Below, piece by piece: positions 6,622 through 7,221 of a DNA stretch of 7,221 nt. The stretch is from an uncultured Gammaproteobacteria bacterium (GTDB lineage: Bacteria; Pseudomonadota; Gammaproteobacteria; GCA-002705445; GCA-002716945), in contig CAJWIW010000047.1 in the NCBI GenBank assembly GCA_913041865.1, positions 1 through 7,221 of the forward strand, written 5' to 3'. How positions within the stretch are numbered: the first letter of the stretch is position 1; each line of letters starts with the position of its first letter. The notes beneath the pieces are model-generated. The model searched no databases, was not told the DNA's origin, and worked only from the letters and a program-made list of their open reading frames with translations. The translations under genes and the position numbers were made by a program.

Positions 6622-7190
6622 GACTCTATATGTTTTAAGGGAGAGAAACTCATTCTATGGTATATCGAAGGCCCGAATTGTTTAAGTAATTCTATATGTT
6701 TTGCTGTACCATATCCTTTATTTTTACAAAATTGATATGTGTCATACCGCTGATCTATTCTGTTCATATAGTTATCTCTGACGACCTTTGCTAAAATTGA
6801 TGCTGCAGAAACTGCTGGTATTGATTTATCTGCCTTTACAATAGCCTCGCAAGTGATTACAGAGTGTTCTGGTATAAATAAGCCATCGATAATTGCTCTA
6901 TCTGGAGTTATTACAAGTGATGTTAAAGACCTATTCATAGAAAGTAGTGTTGCTTTGTGGATATTCATTTCATCAATCTCATTATTAGAACATAACCCTA
7001 TACCTACAGCTATCGAATTCTTGAGAATGTGATCAGCAACTACCTCTCTTTTCAAAGCTGATAATTCCTTAGAGTCACTTAGAAGGGAAAAATCTACAGT
7101 ATCAGCAAGAATTACAGATGCTGAGATTACAGGACCAGCAAGACATCCTCTGCCAACCTCATCAACGCCAGCTAAAATTGAGCTTGTCAT
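6618..7190 (-). CDS. rnhB: Ribonuclease HII
   Basis: RNase HII cuts the RNA strand of RNA-DNA hybrids and, importantly, nicks 5' of single ribonucleotides left in DNA by the replicative polymerase, starting ribonucleotide excision repair. The 190-residue protein has the usual length (198 in E. coli). Visible motifs are GVDEVGRG (8-15) with metal ligands D10 and E11 and the junction-recognising GRG, SDSKELS (38-44), the AIIDG segment with D102, KADKSIPAVSAASILAKVVRD (119-139) with catalytic D121, NKGYGT (157-162), and HRMSFSP (178-184). The four acidic residues D10, E11, D102 and D121 correspond to D16, E17, D108 and D126 of the E. coli enzyme. Start ATG 7190-7188 puts GVDEVGRG at the usual distance from the N-terminus. 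The frame stays open to the window edge, but no ATG, GTG or TTG occurs in it within the 31 upstream bases. No strong Shine-Dalgarno is present. The TGA stop overlaps the dnaE ATG. In relatives the upstream neighbour is usually lpxB. Confidence 0.97.
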   Translation of the reverse strand: MTSSILAGVDEVGRGCLAGPVISASVILADTVDFSLLSDSKELSALKREVVADHILKNSIAVGIGLCSNNEIDEMNIHKATLLSMNRSLTSLVITPDRAIIDGLFIPEHSVITCEAIVKADKSIPAVSAASILAKVVRDNYMNRIDQRYDTYQFCKNKGYGTAKHIELLKQFGPSIYHRMSFSPLKHIES

Positions 7191-7221
7191 AAAAAGTTCA
7201 CTATATATAATTGAGTCTATA

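Noticed and set aside
6473..6685. Plus-strand open frame of 70 codons across the dnaE-rnhB junction
   Set aside because: Antisense to two real genes; no homology recognised and no start signal.
7191..7221. C-terminus of an upstream gene such as lpxB, or a promoter for rnhB
   Set aside because: Stop codons occur in two frames (7203-7201 and 7219-7217), which would fit a gene ending here, but 31 bases are too few to recognise a protein; the TATATA stretch is unremarkable in this AT-rich DNA.
1..7221. tRNA or rRNA genes, CRISPR array, insertion sequence, prophage or toxin-antitoxin genes
   Set aside because: The window is almost completely filled by five intact or edge-cut core genes; no regular repeats, transposase motifs or tRNA-like folds were seen.

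Overview
The window is a compact, AT-rich bacterial housekeeping segment. All five recognisable genes lie on the minus strand and are packed nearly end to end. In transcription order (right to left) they are rnhB (RNase HII), dnaE (DNA polymerase III alpha subunit), accA (acetyl-CoA carboxylase carboxyltransferase alpha subunit), tilS (tRNA-Ile lysidine synthetase) and pyrG (CTP synthase, cut by the left edge of the window). The order rnhB-dnaE-accA-tilS-pyrG, and the close residue-by-residue resemblance of DnaE, AccA and PyrG to the E. coli proteins as I remember them, point to a gammaproteobacterium. In many members of that class this block follows lpxD-fabZ-lpxA-lpxB and precedes kdsA-eno. 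The strong A+T bias, many A/T homopolymers, lysine/isoleucine/asparagine-rich proteins, weak Shine-Dalgarno sequences and very short intergenic spaces suggest a streamlined or host-associated lineage, for example a small-genome marine or symbiotic gammaproteobacterium. The species cannot be fixed from this sequence.

Layout: 7191-7221 is a short upstream leader with no assignable gene. rnhB (7190-6618) overlaps dnaE (6621-3157) by ATGA. A 33-bp gap (3156-3124) separates dnaE from accA (3123-2161). accA overlaps the start of tilS (2180-1218, or 2189 if a TTG start is used). A 69-bp gap (1217-1149) precedes pyrG (1148 to beyond base 1). No gap exceeds 100 bases, and no RNA gene, mobile element, CRISPR array or convincing terminator was seen.

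The genes belong to different core processes but look co-transcribed. RNase HII removes ribonucleotides that the replicative polymerase (DnaE) inserts into DNA. AccA supplies malonyl-CoA for membrane lipids. TilS makes the lysidine anticodon base needed to read AUA, and PyrG makes CTP for RNA, DNA and phospholipid precursors.

I found no new multi-gene system; this is an ordinary conserved region. The observations most worth a second look are small. A perfect 7-bp inverted repeat holds the pyrG start codon in its loop. A nine-A tract in tilS would truncate the protein if slippage occurred. accA has a consensus -10 hexamer at a distance suggesting a leaderless transcript. DnaE has a degenerate PHP domain, and TilS lacks the C-terminal domain of the E. 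coli enzyme.
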